Assembly (NCBI GenBank): GCA_036554945.1
Contig: DATBMH010000035.1
Coordinates: 1 to 43,423, forward strand
Source: JACDAN01 sp036554945
Lineage (GTDB): Bacteria; Actinomycetota; Thermoleophilia; Gaiellales; Gaiellaceae
Direction: 5' to 3'
DNA length: 43,423 nt
Shown here: piece after piece, positions 15,118-22,604 of the stretch
Layout of the letters: each line of letters begins with the position of its first letter
Numbering within the stretch: the stretch's first letter is position 1
Program-made: the position numbers and the translations under genes
The notes under the pieces: generated by a model
Told to the model about the DNA's origin: nothing
Database searches by the model: none
What the model saw: the letters and a program-made list of their open reading frames with translations, nothing else

Positions 15118-15833
15118 TCCGCTGGGAGACGTCGGAGTCGTACCTCGTCGCCTTCTCGACCCGGGTCGGCGGGGTCAGCGAGGGCCCGTACGAGTCGCTG
15201 AACCTCGGGATCCTCACCGCCGACGACCCGTCGCGCGCCGTGGAGAACCGCCGGAGGCTCGCCGAGCGCGTCGGGATCGACCCGGAGCGGGCGCGGATGG
15301 CCTGGCAGCAGCACGGGCCTGTCGTGAGGAAGGCCTCGCCGGAGGGCATCCTCACGCCGGGGACGCGCCATGACGCGTGCGACGGCTGGTGGAGCGACGA
15401 GCCGGGCCAGGGGATGATGCTCCTGACCGCCGACTGCCTCCCGGTGGCCGTCGCACGGACGAACGGCGAGGCACCGGCCCTGGCCGTGCTGCACGTCGGC
15501 TGGCGCGGACTGCTCGAGGGGATCGTCGAGAACGGCGTGAAGGCGCTCGGCGGCGGGGAGCTGGCGGCGGCGGTCGGGCCCGGGATCGGCCCGTGCTGCT
15601 ACGAGGTCGGCCCGGCGGTCGCGGAGCCGTTCGCGGCCCGGTTCGGCCCGCACATCGTCGAGGATCGCAGGCTCGACCTCTGGCGCTCGGTCGAGCTCGC
15701 CCTGAACGAGGCGGGCGTCGCCGAGGTCGAGCGCACCGATCTCTGCACGTTCTGCCATCCCGAGCTCTTCTTCTCGCATCGCCGCGATCGTGGCCTCACG
15801 GGCCGGCAGGGAGTGATCGCGGCTGTCGCCTGA
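15114..15833 (+). CDS. pgeF: PgeF/YlmD family laccase-domain protein (purine nucleoside phosphorylase/peptidoglycan editing)
   Basis: The 239-residue protein has the multicopper polyphenol oxidoreductase (DUF152) fold: FSTRVGGVSEGPYESLNLG at the N-terminus, DACDGWWSD, TADCLPV (zinc Cys), HVGWRG (zinc His) and GPGIGPCCYEVG. The family removes wrong L-Ser from peptidoglycan precursors in E. coli and shows purine nucleoside phosphorylase/adenosine deaminase activity in other members. The GTG overlaps the upstream TGA (GTGA). It is the ylmD position of the ylm/sepF cluster. Confidence 0.9.
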   Translation: MIRWETSESYLVAFSTRVGGVSEGPYESLNLGILTADDPSRAVENRRRLAERVGIDPERARMAWQQHGPVVRKASPEGILTPGTRHDACDGWWSDEPGQGMMLLTADCLPVAVARTNGEAPALAVLHVGWRGLLEGIVENGVKALGGGELAAAVGPGIGPCCYEVGPAVAEPFAARFGPHIVEDRRLDLWRSVELALNEAGVAEVERTDLCTFCHPELFFSHRRDRGLTGRQGVIAAVA

Positions 15834-16422
15834 AGCGATCCGCGAGCGCTACGAGCGGGTCAAGGCCGAGGTCGGGCCCGAGGTCACCATCGTGGCGGCC
15901 ACGAAGTACGTGTCGGTCGAGGACATGGCGGCCCTGGCCGAGGCCGGGATCGAGGTGGTGGGGGAGAACCGCGCCCAGGATCTCGAGGCGAAGCACGCCC
16001 GCTACGGCACAGCGTTCCGCTGGCACTTCATCGGGCACCTCCAGAGCCGCAAGGCGAAGACGGTCGGGGAGCTCTGTGAGCTCGTCCACTCGCTGGACTC
16101 CGACTCCGCCGCGAGGCGACTGGAGATCCCGGCGCTCGTCCAGGTGAACCTGGCCGGGGAGGAGTCGAAGTCCGGGGTCGCACCGGAAGAGCTCGAGTCG
16201 TTCCTGGCGCGCTCGCCCGTGGAGGTGCGCGGGCTCTCGACGATGCCACCCTTCGCCGAGGATCCCGAGGCGTCGCGGCCGTACTTCCGCCGCCTGCGCG
16301 AGCTCGCTGAGCGCCACGGCTTGCGCGAGCTCTCGATGGGGACGACGCAGGACTACCGCGTGGCCGCCGAGGAGGGCGCGACCTACATCCGCGTGGGGTC
16401 CGTCCTCTGGCGCGAGGACTAG
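15823..16422 (+). CDS. yggS: YggS/PROSC family PLP homeostasis protein, probable CTG start
   Basis: The product is 199 residues if it starts at CTG 15823. Family signatures are TIVAATKYVSVEDM (PLP lysine), VVGENRAQDLEAKHA, WHFIGHLQSRKAK, LVQVNLAGEESKSGV, LSTMPPF and LSMGTTQDYRVAAEEGATYIRVGS. The protein buffers free PLP and amino-acid pools. The frame is closed by a TGA at 15814-15816, and the only ATG/GTG/TTG before the core is GTG 15892, which would delete the first helix. CTG 15823 has an AGGGAG site 9 nt upstream and overlaps pgeF by 11 nt. The gene is the ylmE position next to sepF. Confidence 0.85.
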   Translation: MSPEAIRERYERVKAEVGPEVTIVAATKYVSVEDMAALAEAGIEVVGENRAQDLEAKHARYGTAFRWHFIGHLQSRKAKTVGELCELVHSLDSDSAARRLEIPALVQVNLAGEESKSGVAPEELESFLARSPVEVRGLSTMPPFAEDPEASRPYFRRLRELAERHGLRELSMGTTQDYRVAAEEGATYIRVGSVLWRED

Positions 16423-16443
16423 GAGGGCAGCCGCGTCCGGGGC

Positions 16444-16449
16444 TACTAT
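16444..16449 (+). promoter_or_regulatory. -10-like hexamer TACTAT before sepF
   Basis: TACTAT lies 10 nt before the sepF ATG, within the 37-bp gap after yggS. It would give a leader of about 3 nt. Other genes in the window use the same spacing. No ribosome binding site is close to the ATG. Confidence 0.45.
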
Positions 16450-16459
16450 CCCCTGCTCG

Positions 16460-17014
16460 ATGGCATTTTCCGACGTCTGGAACCGAACGCTCGTCTACTT
16501 CGGCATCGCCGAGGAGGACGACGACGACTGGGACGAGGACGGATACGTCACGAACGAGGAGCTCGAGCGGACGTACTCCGAGCGGCCCAACGTGCGCCGG
16601 CTCGCGCCCCGCAGGCGCTCCAGCCGCGACTTCGACGACTGGACCGACCCGGAGCCGGAGGCGGCGCGCACTGCGGCCATCCGGCCCCGCCAGCGGCCGG
16701 AGCTCGCGCCGGTGCCCGCATCGCCCAACGCCTCGGTCAAGGTGCACCTGGTCGTCCCGCAGACCTTCCAGGACGCGAAGACGATCGCCGACCGCTTCAA
16801 GGGCTACACGCCTGTGATCCTCAACCTGCAAGGAGTCGACTCCGAGCTCTCCAAGCGGCTGATCGACTTCGCCAGCGGCCTGACCTACGCCCTCGACGGC
16901 GGCATGCAGCGGATCGCCGACAAGGTGTTCCTCCTCACGCCCGCGAACGTCGAAGTGAGCGCCGAGCAACGGGCACAGTTGCTCGAGCGCGGAGGCTTCT
17001 TCAACCAGGCCTAG
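16460..17014 (+). CDS. sepF: Cell division protein SepF
   Basis: The 184-residue protein has an N-terminal amphipathic membrane-binding helix (MAFSDVWNRTLVYFGIAEE), a disordered acidic/basic linker (about 20-90) and the SepF core (about 92-175; KVHLVVPQTFQDAKTIADRF, VILNLQGVDSELSKRLIDFASGL, ADKVFLLTP). SepF tethers FtsZ to the membrane and is essential in actinobacteria, which lack FtsA. It lies between yggS and yggT, the conserved ylmE-F-G order. Confidence 0.95.
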   Translation: MAFSDVWNRTLVYFGIAEEDDDDWDEDGYVTNEELERTYSERPNVRRLAPRRRSSRDFDDWTDPEPEAARTAAIRPRQRPELAPVPASPNASVKVHLVVPQTFQDAKTIADRFKGYTPVILNLQGVDSELSKRLIDFASGLTYALDGGMQRIADKVFLLTPANVEVSAEQRAQLLERGGFFNQA

Positions 17015-17038
17015 CCGGGTCGGGCCACCTCGGGCCGG

Positions 17039-17134
17039 TTGAGTCCCGCCCACTCAAGGGGTCTGACCCCAAGCGCCGACCCCGGCGCGTAGCCGCGCCG
17101 TCGCCGAGTCGAGGCGTCGGCGGGGTCTGACCCC
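17039..17134. repeat. Intergenic palindromes: two copies of GGGGTCTGACCCC and one TTGAGT dyad
   Basis: The 197-bp gap between sepF and yggT contains TTGAGT-N7-ACTCAA (17039-17057) and two identical 13-mers GGGGTC-T-GACCCC (17058-17070 and 17122-17134), 64 bp apart. A GC-rich segment between them can also fold. No open frame here is convincing. The layout resembles REP-type elements rather than a simple terminator, since no T run follows. Confidence 0.6.
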
Positions 17135-17211
17135 GGACGCCCTGCGCGGCCGAACGGCTGCAGCCCGTTCCTTCGCGGAGGGGAAACCAGGAATTCGGCG
17201 AAGATCCAGGC

Positions 17212-17520
17212 ATGGAGGCGTCGAGCGCTTCGATCCTGCTCGCGTGGGTGGACGCTGCACAGAACTTCGTGCAGGTCTTCACCCTCGTCTACTTCCTGCT
17301 GATCTTCGCGTACATCCTCATGTCCTGGGTGCGGATGCCGTACTCGATCTGGATGAACCGGATCCAGCGGTTCCTGTACGACGTCGTCGAGCCGTACCTG
17401 CGGATCTTCCGGCGGTTCATCCCGCCGCTCGGCCCCCTGGACATCTCGCCGATCGTGGCGATCTTCGTGCTGTGGATCGTGAGCGGCATCGTCATCCGCG
17501 TGCTCGGCGAACTCGGATAG
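17212..17520 (+). CDS. yggT: YggT family membrane protein
   Basis: The 102-residue protein has two membrane segments (about 18-40 and 78-98) flanking an amphipathic loop with MPYSIWMNRIQRFLYDVVEPYLRIFRRFIPPLGPLDISPIV, the YggT/YlmG signature region (residues 43-83). Homologues in the ylm cluster affect cell shape, division and, in plastids, nucleoid distribution. It is separated from sepF by a palindrome-bearing gap and from divIVA by 9 nt. Confidence 0.92.
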   Translation: MEASSASILLAWVDAAQNFVQVFTLVYFLLIFAYILMSWVRMPYSIWMNRIQRFLYDVVEPYLRIFRRFIPPLGPLDISPIVAIFVLWIVSGIVIRVLGELG

Positions 17521-17529
17521 GAGAAGGAC

Positions 17530-17976
17530 ATGGGACTGGCACCGACGGAGATCCGGCACATCCCGATCGGACGGGGCTTCTGGGGATACCGGCGCGGCGC
17601 CGTCGAGCGGCTGCTCGACGAGATCGCGGACAGCTACGAGGACGTCTGGCGGGACCGCGCAGAGCTCGCGGACCGCGTGGAGCACCTCGAGGAGGAGATC
17701 CAGCGCCATCGCGAGCTGGAGACACTTCTCCGACAGACGCTCGTCTCCGCCGAGGCTGCCGCGGAGGAGCAGCGGGAGCAGGCGCGGCGCGCGGCCGAGC
17801 TCGTGGTCTCCGAGGCGCACGCCGAGGCGCGGCGCATCACGTTTCAGGCGACCGCGGAGCGGGAGCGGCTCCAGGGCGACGTCCACCGGCTGCGCGAGCT
17901 TCTTCGGGCGGCGCTCGCCACCGTCGAAGAGGCTGACGGCGAGGACGAGCCCGCCGACGAAGCGGCTGCGGCGTAA
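17530..17976 (+). CDS. divIVA: Short DivIVA-domain protein
   Basis: The 148-residue protein opens with the DivIVA N-terminal signature (PTEIRHIPIGRGFWGYRRGAVERLLDEI, residues 5-32; usual form has F.. RGYD.. VD.. L) and continues as a long coiled coil to about 130 with an acidic end. DivIVA/Wag31 proteins mark curved membranes and guide polar growth or septation. This one is shorter than Wag31 and lacks its long C-terminal coil. The GGAGAAGGA site before ATG is good. It sits in the conserved sepF-yggT-divIVA order. Confidence 0.86.
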   Translation: MGLAPTEIRHIPIGRGFWGYRRGAVERLLDEIADSYEDVWRDRAELADRVEHLEEEIQRHRELETLLRQTLVSAEAAAEEQREQARRAAELVVSEAHAEARRITFQATAERERLQGDVHRLRELLRAALATVEEADGEDEPADEAAAA

Positions 17977-17987
17977 CCCACCCCGAC

Positions 17988-17993
17988 TAGAAT
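17988..17993 (+). promoter_or_regulatory. -10-like hexamer TAGAAT for leaderless yggU
   Basis: TAGAAT is exactly 6 nt before the GTG at 18000. The gap after divIVA is only 23 bp and has no ribosome binding site, so a leaderless transcript starting at the GTG is the simplest reading. Confidence 0.55.
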
Positions 17994-17999
17994 CGGATC

Positions 18000-18272
18000 G
18001 TGGCAGGGGGCGCGACACGGCTACGGCTGCGCGTTGTTCCGGGCTCGAAGAGCGCCGGGATCGTCGGCAGGCACGGTGAGGCCTGGAAGCTGCGCGTGAC
18101 GGCGGCGCCCGAGCGTGGGCGAGCCAACGACGCCGCGGTCGAGCTCCTCGCCGAGACGCTTCGCGTCCGGCCGGCGGACGTCAGGCTCGTCTCCGGCCAC
18201 GGCTCGCGCGACAAGGTCGTCGAGGTCGCGGGCATCGAACCGTCCGAGGCCGAGCGGAGACTCTCCGCATGA
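18000..18272 (+). CDS. DUF167/YggU family protein
   Basis: The 90-residue protein matches the family throughout: TRLRLRVVPGSKSAGIVG, WKLRVTAAPERGRANDAAVELLA and VSGHGSRDKVVEVAG. The biochemical role is unknown; it is widely found beside yggT/yggS. It overlaps the next gene by ATGA. Confidence 0.88.
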   Translation: MAGGATRLRLRVVPGSKSAGIVGRHGEAWKLRVTAAPERGRANDAAVELLAETLRVRPADVRLVSGHGSRDKVVEVAGIEPSEAERRLSA

Positions 18273-18640
18273 GCCTCGACGTCGAGCAGTTCCGGGGGAT
18301 CCTGCTCGAGAAGCGTGGCGCGGTGACCGCCGCGCTCGAGAACCTGCACCGCGAGAACTCCCGCTCGCTCGAGGAGGAGACCGGCGAGCTGGTGTCCGGC
18401 AGCGCCGACCAGCACCTCGCCGACACGGCGACGGAGACGGTGGAGCGCGAGATCGGCAACACGCTCGAGGAGCACGACGAGCGGCTTCTCGTCGCCATCG
18501 ACGAAGCGCTCAAGCGGATCGACGACGGCACCTACGGCAAGTGCGTCAACTGCGGATCGCCGATTCCCGAGGAGCGCCTCGAGGCGATGCCGTGGGCAAC
18601 CCTCTGTATCGATTGCAAGCGCAAAGAGGAACGGGGCTGA
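18269..18640 (+). CDS. TraR/DksA-type C4 zinc-finger protein
   Basis: The 123-residue protein has a long helical hairpin (about 5-85, rich in Glu) and a C-terminal zinc finger with CVNC at about 92-95 and CIDC near 114-117. This is the DksA/TraR layout. Such proteins enter the RNA polymerase secondary channel or act as ppGpp cofactors; actinobacterial homologues are poorly studied. In Firmicutes ylm clusters a TraR/DksA-like gene also lies near lspA. Its start overlaps the yggU stop (ATGA) and its stop overlaps a CTGA that may start lspA. Confidence 0.85.
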   Translation: MSLDVEQFRGILLEKRGAVTAALENLHRENSRSLEEETGELVSGSADQHLADTATETVEREIGNTLEEHDERLLVAIDEALKRIDDGTYGKCVNCGSPIPEERLEAMPWATLCIDCKRKEERG

Positions 18641-18696
18641 CCGAGACCCGCGCGACCGAAATCCGGGTCGGGTCGTCGACGAACGGCGTCGTCCCG

Positions 18697-19212
18697 GTGC
18701 TCGCGGGCCGCCGCTCGCTCGCGGCGCGCACCGGCCAGTGGGTCGCGCTCGCGGCCGTCGCCCTGTCCGCGATCGCAGCCGACCAGCTGACGAAGGCGAT
18801 CGTCTCCAGGGAGCTCGCGCTGGGGGAGGAGGTCGACGTCGTCGGCCCGCTTTCGATCCACCACGTGCAGAACTCCGGGATCGCGTTCGGGCTCTTCCCG
18901 ACCGCCACGCCCGTCGTCACCGCGCTGACCGCGTTCGCCGTCGCCTGGATGCTCGTCTTCTTCGCGCGGTCAGGCGGCCGCCACCCGATCCTGCCGGTCG
19001 CCCTCGGGTTCCTGCTCGGCGGCAGCGTCTCCAACCTCATCGACCGCGTGCGGCTGGGACACGTCACGGACTTCCTGGACTTTCGGTACTGGCCCGCGTT
19101 CAACCTGGCCGACGCCTTCATCGTCGCCGGGGTCGCCATCCTGATCGGCGCGCTGCTCCTCGCAGACCGGGAGCCGCGCCGGCACGCTCCTGGCTCGAGT
19201 CACCGTTCCTGA
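18697..19212 (+). CDS. lspA: Lipoprotein signal peptidase (signal peptidase II)
   Basis: The aspartyl protease cleaves prolipoprotein signal peptides in the inner leaflet. It has four membrane segments and the conserved blocks DQLTKAIV, VQNSGIAFGLF, GGSVSNLIDRVRLGHVTDFLDF (first catalytic Asp) and FNLADAFIVAG (second catalytic Asp). The coordinates use the GTG at 18697 (171 residues), which has no ribosome binding site. The alternative CTG at 18637 overlaps the upstream TGA as CTGA and has AGAGGA 6 nt before it; it would add 20 residues and may be the true start. Confidence 0.9.
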   Translation: MLAGRRSLAARTGQWVALAAVALSAIAADQLTKAIVSRELALGEEVDVVGPLSIHHVQNSGIAFGLFPTATPVVTALTAFAVAWMLVFFARSGGRHPILPVALGFLLGGSVSNLIDRVRLGHVTDFLDFRYWPAFNLADAFIVAGVAILIGALLLADREPRRHAPGSSHRS

Positions 19213-20074
19213 CACCGCGGCCGGGCTCCGGCTCGACCGCTTCCTCGCCGACCTGCCCGAGATCGGCTCCCGTGCGGAGGCAGAGCGGCTCCTGGAGCGC
19301 GGCGCGGTCGCCGTCGACGGGGAGCCGGCGCCGAAGAGCCGGCGCCTCCGGGGCGGGGAGGACGTCGAGTTCGAGCCGCCCGAGGGCCCACCCCAGCTCG
19401 CGCCCGAGCAGGTCGACCTCCGGATCGCGTACGAGGACGACCACTTGCTGGTCGTCGACAAGCCCGCCGGCGTGGTCGTCCATCCGTCGCCGGGCCACAC
19501 GAGCGGCACGCTGGTTCACGGAGTCCTCGGCCACGGAGCCGCCGGCGGCGGGGACGAGCGGCCCGGAATCGTCCACCGGCTCGACCGCGACACGTCGGGA
19601 CTCCTCGTCGTCGCACGCTCGGAGGATGCGTACGAGCGGTTGCGGGAGCTGGTCAAGGCGCACGGCCTCGAACGGACGTACACGGCGCTCGTCCGCGGCC
19701 GTCCACGCTCGAGGAAGGGCAGGATCGAGGCGCCGATCGGCCGCGACCGGCGGGACCCGACCCGTCAGTCGCTGAGCACCGACAACCCGCGGGAGGCGGT
19801 GACGCACTTCGAGCTGCTGGAGCTCCTCGGCCGGCACGCGCTGCTCCGCGTCGACCTGGAGACCGGCCGGACGCACCAGATCCGCGTCCACCTGGCCGCG
19901 ATCGGGCTCCCGGTCGTCGGCGACCCGGTCTACGGCGTGCCCGACCCCGGGCTCGGGCGGCAGTTCCTCCACGCGACCCGGCTCGCCTTCGACCATCCGA
20001 TGACGGGCAGGCGGATCGAGGTCGAGTCGCCGTTGCCGGCCGAGCTGGCCGGGTACCTGGCCGACCTTCGCTAG
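19190..20074 (+). CDS. rluD: RluD/RluA family 23S rRNA pseudouridine synthase, probable CTG start
   Basis: The 294-residue protein has an N-terminal S4 RNA-binding domain (about 8-60; LRLDRFLADL, ERLLERGAVAVDG) and a RluA catalytic domain with LLVVDKPAGVVVHPSPGH, the catalytic Asp in HRLDRDTSGLLVVA, and the C-terminal TGRTHQIRVHLAAIG block. It isomerises uridines in large-subunit rRNA helices. In-frame codons from the stop at 19142 to 19445 include no ATG, GTG or TTG, yet the S4 domain is intact. CTG 19190, within the lspA 3' end, is the only NTG that gives the complete protein. The rluD-type gene after lspA is the usual ylyB order. Confidence 0.88.
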   Translation: MARVTVPDTAAGLRLDRFLADLPEIGSRAEAERLLERGAVAVDGEPAPKSRRLRGGEDVEFEPPEGPPQLAPEQVDLRIAYEDDHLLVVDKPAGVVVHPSPGHTSGTLVHGVLGHGAAGGGDERPGIVHRLDRDTSGLLVVARSEDAYERLRELVKAHGLERTYTALVRGRPRSRKGRIEAPIGRDRRDPTRQSLSTDNPREAVTHFELLELLGRHALLRVDLETGRTHQIRVHLAAIGLPVVGDPVYGVPDPGLGRQFLHATRLAFDHPMTGRRIEVESPLPAELAGYLADLR

Positions 20075-20077
20075 ACT
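20072..20077 (+). promoter_or_regulatory. -10-like hexamer TAGACT for the rpsB operon
   Basis: TAGACT starts with the TAG stop codon of rluD. With a start site near 20084 the rpsB leader would be about 110 nt. The same hexamer, also built on a stop codon, precedes ispG. No good -35 was seen. Confidence 0.45.
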
Positions 20078-20112
20078 CCGCGCGTTCCGTACCCGACCCG
20101 GCGGATCCACGA

Positions 20113-20148
20113 CGTGGTCGGTGCCGGTGCCTTGTCACCGGTTCCACG
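20113..20148 (+). promoter_or_regulatory. Structured rpsB leader (candidate S2 autoregulatory site)
   Basis: Nested arms CGTGG (20113-20117)/CCACG (20144-20148) and CCGGTG (20124-20129)/CACCGG (20136-20141) form a stem with an internal loop and a 6-nt apical loop. It lies in the untranslated leader about 50 nt before the rpsB ATG. S2 is known to repress its own operon through the leader in several bacteria, although the known motifs are lineage-specific and this one does not obviously match one. Confidence 0.45.
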
Positions 20149-20195
20149 CTCGTCCCGCCGGCTGAAGCACACGTCAACCACCAAGGGGGATTCAC

Positions 20196-21062
20196 ATGCC
20201 CGCTGTCTCGATGCGAGAGCTGCTGGAGGCCGGCGTCCACTTCGGCCACCAGACGCGTCGCTGGAACCCAAAGATGCGCCGCTTCATCTTCACGGAGCGC
20301 GGCGGCATCTACATCATCGACCTGCAGAAGACCTCCGACCTCCTCGAGCAGGCGTGCGACTTCGTGCGCAACCTGTCGAGCAAGGGCGGCACGGTCCTGT
20401 TCGTCGGCACGAAGAAGCAGGCCCAGGACGCCGTCGAGGAGACGGCCAAGCGCGTCGGCATGCCGTACGTGAACCATCGCTGGCTCGGCGGCCTGATCAC
20501 GAACTGGCGCACGATGTCGAGCCGTGTGGAGCGGCTCCACGAGCTGCGGCGCCTCAAGGAGGAGAGCCAGCTCGACCTCTTGCCCGCCAAGGAGCGCCTG
20601 ACGATGCTGAGCGAGCTCGAGAAGCTCGAGGCGAACCTCGGCGGCGTCGCCGACCTCAAGCGCCAGCCCGACGCGCTGTTCGTCGTCGACCTCCGCAAGG
20701 AGGCGATCGCGGTGCGCGAGGCGCGGCGGCTCGGGCTGCCGATCATCGGCCTCGTGGACACGAACTGCGACCCGGACGAGGTCGACCTCGTGATCCCGGG
20801 CAACGACGATGCGATCCGCTCCTGCAGCCTGATCGTGCGCGCCATCGGCGACGCGATCGAGGCCGGCAAGCAGGGCGCGACCGTCCAGGACTTCGAGCAG
20901 AACGGCCAGCGCGAGGCGGAGGAGCCCGCCGAGCCTGCGGCCGACGAGACGCCGGTCGAGCACGAGCCGATGGCGCAGGCCGAGAGCGCCGCGGAGACCG
21001 AGGCCGCCGAAGCGCCGGCCGAGGAGCCAGCAGCCGAAGCCGAGGAGGGGGAGGCCCAGTGA
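20196..21062 (+). CDS. rpsB: 30S ribosomal protein S2
   Basis: The 288-residue protein has the universal S2 core: LLEAGVHFGHQTRRWNPKM at the N-terminus, FVGTKKQAQDAV, VNHRWLGGLITNW and LVDTNCDPDEVDLVIPGNDD. After about residue 235 it has an acidic, Ala/Glu/Pro-rich tail of about 50 residues, as in some actinobacteria. An AAGGGGGA ribosome binding site lies just upstream of the ATG. The gene is first in the rpsB-tsf-pyrH-frr operon and overlaps tsf by GTGA. Confidence 0.97.
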   Translation: MPAVSMRELLEAGVHFGHQTRRWNPKMRRFIFTERGGIYIIDLQKTSDLLEQACDFVRNLSSKGGTVLFVGTKKQAQDAVEETAKRVGMPYVNHRWLGGLITNWRTMSSRVERLHELRRLKEESQLDLLPAKERLTMLSELEKLEANLGGVADLKRQPDALFVVDLRKEAIAVREARRLGLPIIGLVDTNCDPDEVDLVIPGNDDAIRSCSLIVRAIGDAIEAGKQGATVQDFEQNGQREAEEPAEPAADETPVEHEPMAQAESAAETEAAEAPAEEPAAEAEEGEAQ

Positions 21063-21859
21063 GCACCACCGAGATTCCAGCCCAGCTCGTCAAGCAGCTG
21101 CGGGACGAGACGGGCGCCGGGATGATGGACAGCAAGCGCGCGCTGCAGGAGACCGGCGGCGACGTCGAGGCCGCGAAGCGGCTCCTGCGCGAGCGCGGGA
21201 TGGCCGAGGCGGGCAAGCGCGCCGGCCGCGAGACCACCGAGGGCATCGTCCTCTCCAAGGTCGACGACGAGAAGGGCACGTTGGTCGCGGTGGGCAGTGA
21301 GACGGAGCCGGTCTCGAAGAACGAGGAGTTCCTCGCGTTCGCCCGCAAGCTGCTCGAGGCCGTCGAGCAGGACGGCCCGGAGGCCGCGGAGAGCCTCGAG
21401 GACGAGCGCGTCGAGCTGGTCGGCAAGATCGGCGAGAACATCGCGACGCGCGGTGCGACGCGGTTCGAGCGCGAGGGCGACGAGACGATCGCCGCCTATG
21501 TCCACCCGCCGGCGAACAAGATCGGCGTGCTCGTACGGGTCAAGGGCTCGCCCGAGCTCGCGCGTCAGCTCGCGATGCACATCTCCTTCGCCGCGCCCAG
21601 ATACCGAAGCCGCGACGAGGTGCCAGCCGACGAGGTCGAGAACGAGCGCGCGATCTACGAGAATTCGGACGAGGTGCAGTCCAAGCCCGAGCAGGTCCGT
21701 CCGAACATCGTCGAGGGCATGCTGCGCAAGCGGTTCTTCGCCCAGGTGGCCCTGCTCGACCAGGAGTGGATCCACGAGAGCGGCAAGACCGTGGGCCAGG
21801 TGCTCCAGGAGCAGGACGCCGAGGTGCTCGACTTCGCCCGGTACGCCCTTGCCGGGTAG
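21059..21859 (+). CDS. tsf: Elongation factor Ts
   Basis: The 266-residue protein carries the N-terminal UBA-like domain with the signature LRDETGAGMMDSKRAL, then IGENIATRGATRF and the dimerisation region MHISFAAPRY. It catalyses GDP release from EF-Tu. The GTG start overlaps the rpsB stop (GTGA), which indicates translational coupling and fits the near-universal rpsB-tsf pairing. Confidence 0.97.
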   Translation: MSTTEIPAQLVKQLRDETGAGMMDSKRALQETGGDVEAAKRLLRERGMAEAGKRAGRETTEGIVLSKVDDEKGTLVAVGSETEPVSKNEEFLAFARKLLEAVEQDGPEAAESLEDERVELVGKIGENIATRGATRFEREGDETIAAYVHPPANKIGVLVRVKGSPELARQLAMHISFAAPRYRSRDEVPADEVENERAIYENSDEVQSKPEQVRPNIVEGMLRKRFFAQVALLDQEWIHESGKTVGQVLQEQDAEVLDFARYALAG

Positions 21860-22604
21860 CAATGGCGGCGCCCGGCCGGTCTTCGGCCGGGTGCTGCTGA
21901 AGCTCTCCGGCGAGGCGCTGATGGGAGAGCAGGAGTACGGCATCGACCTCCACGAGGTCGAGCGGATCGCCGGCGAGATCAAGGAGCTCCACGGGCGCGG
22001 CGTCGAGGTCGCGATCGTCGTCGGCGCCGGGAACATCTACCGCGGCATGACCGCCGCCGCCGACGGCATGGACCGGGCGACGGCGGACTACGCCGGGATG
22101 CTCGCGACCCTGCTCAACGCGCTCACGCTGCAGGACGTCCTCGAGCGGAACGAGATGCACACCCGCGTCATGTCCGCGATCGGTGTCTCCCAGGTGGCCG
22201 AGCCGTACATCCGCCGCCGTGCGATCCGGCATCTCGAGAAGGGACGTGTCGTGATCTTCGCGGCGGGGACCGGGAACCCGTTCTTCACGACCGACACCGC
22301 GGCGGCGCTCCGCGCCCTCGAGATCGGCGCGGACGCGATCCTGATGGCGAAGCACGCCGTGGAAGGCGTGTACGACGGCGATCCGCGCGCCGAGCCCGAC
22401 GCCGAGTTCCTGCCGGAGCTCACGCATCTCGAGGCGATCGAGCGCGGGCTGCGCGTGATGGACACGACGGCACTGTCCCTGTGCATGGACAATGCGCTTC
22501 CGATCTACGTCTTCGCGCTCGCCGAGGGCAACATCCGGCGGGTTGCGCTCGGGGAGCGCGTCGGCACGATCATCTCGACACCGACGACCGGAGCGACCAC
22601 ATGA
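21849..22604 (+). CDS. pyrH: UMP kinase
   Basis: The protein is 251 residues from TTG 21849, which overlaps the tsf stop by 11 nt. The family blocks are RVLLKLSGEALMG, VVGAGNIYRG, RATADYAGMLATLLNALTLQDVLE, GTGNPFFTTDTAAALRA and MDTTALSLCMDNALPIYVF. It phosphorylates UMP to UDP and belongs to the amino-acid-kinase fold as a hexamer. The only alternative ATG/GTG/TTG start near the core is GTG 21891, which would begin at the first beta strand and looks too short; TTG fits better although it has no clear ribosome binding site. Confidence 0.95.
   Translation: MPGSNGGARPVFGRVLLKLSGEALMGEQEYGIDLHEVERIAGEIKELHGRGVEVAIVVGAGNIYRGMTAAADGMDRATADYAGMLATLLNALTLQDVLERNEMHTRVMSAIGVSQVAEPYIRRRAIRHLEKGRVVIFAAGTGNPFFTTDTAAALRALEIGADAILMAKHAVEGVYDGDPRAEPDAEFLPELTHLEAIERGLRVMDTTALSLCMDNALPIYVFALAEGNIRRVALGERVGTIISTPTTGATT

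Noticed and set aside
17058..17134. GGGGTCTGACCCC palindromes as intrinsic terminators of sepF
   Set aside because: A 1-nt centre cannot form a stable hairpin loop without losing base pairs, and no T run follows. The cluster is also expected to read through.
19142..19444. Possible frameshift or pseudogene at the 5' end of rluD
   Set aside because: The S4 domain and catalytic domain lie in one uninterrupted frame; only the start codon class is unusual, so a CTG start explains it more simply.
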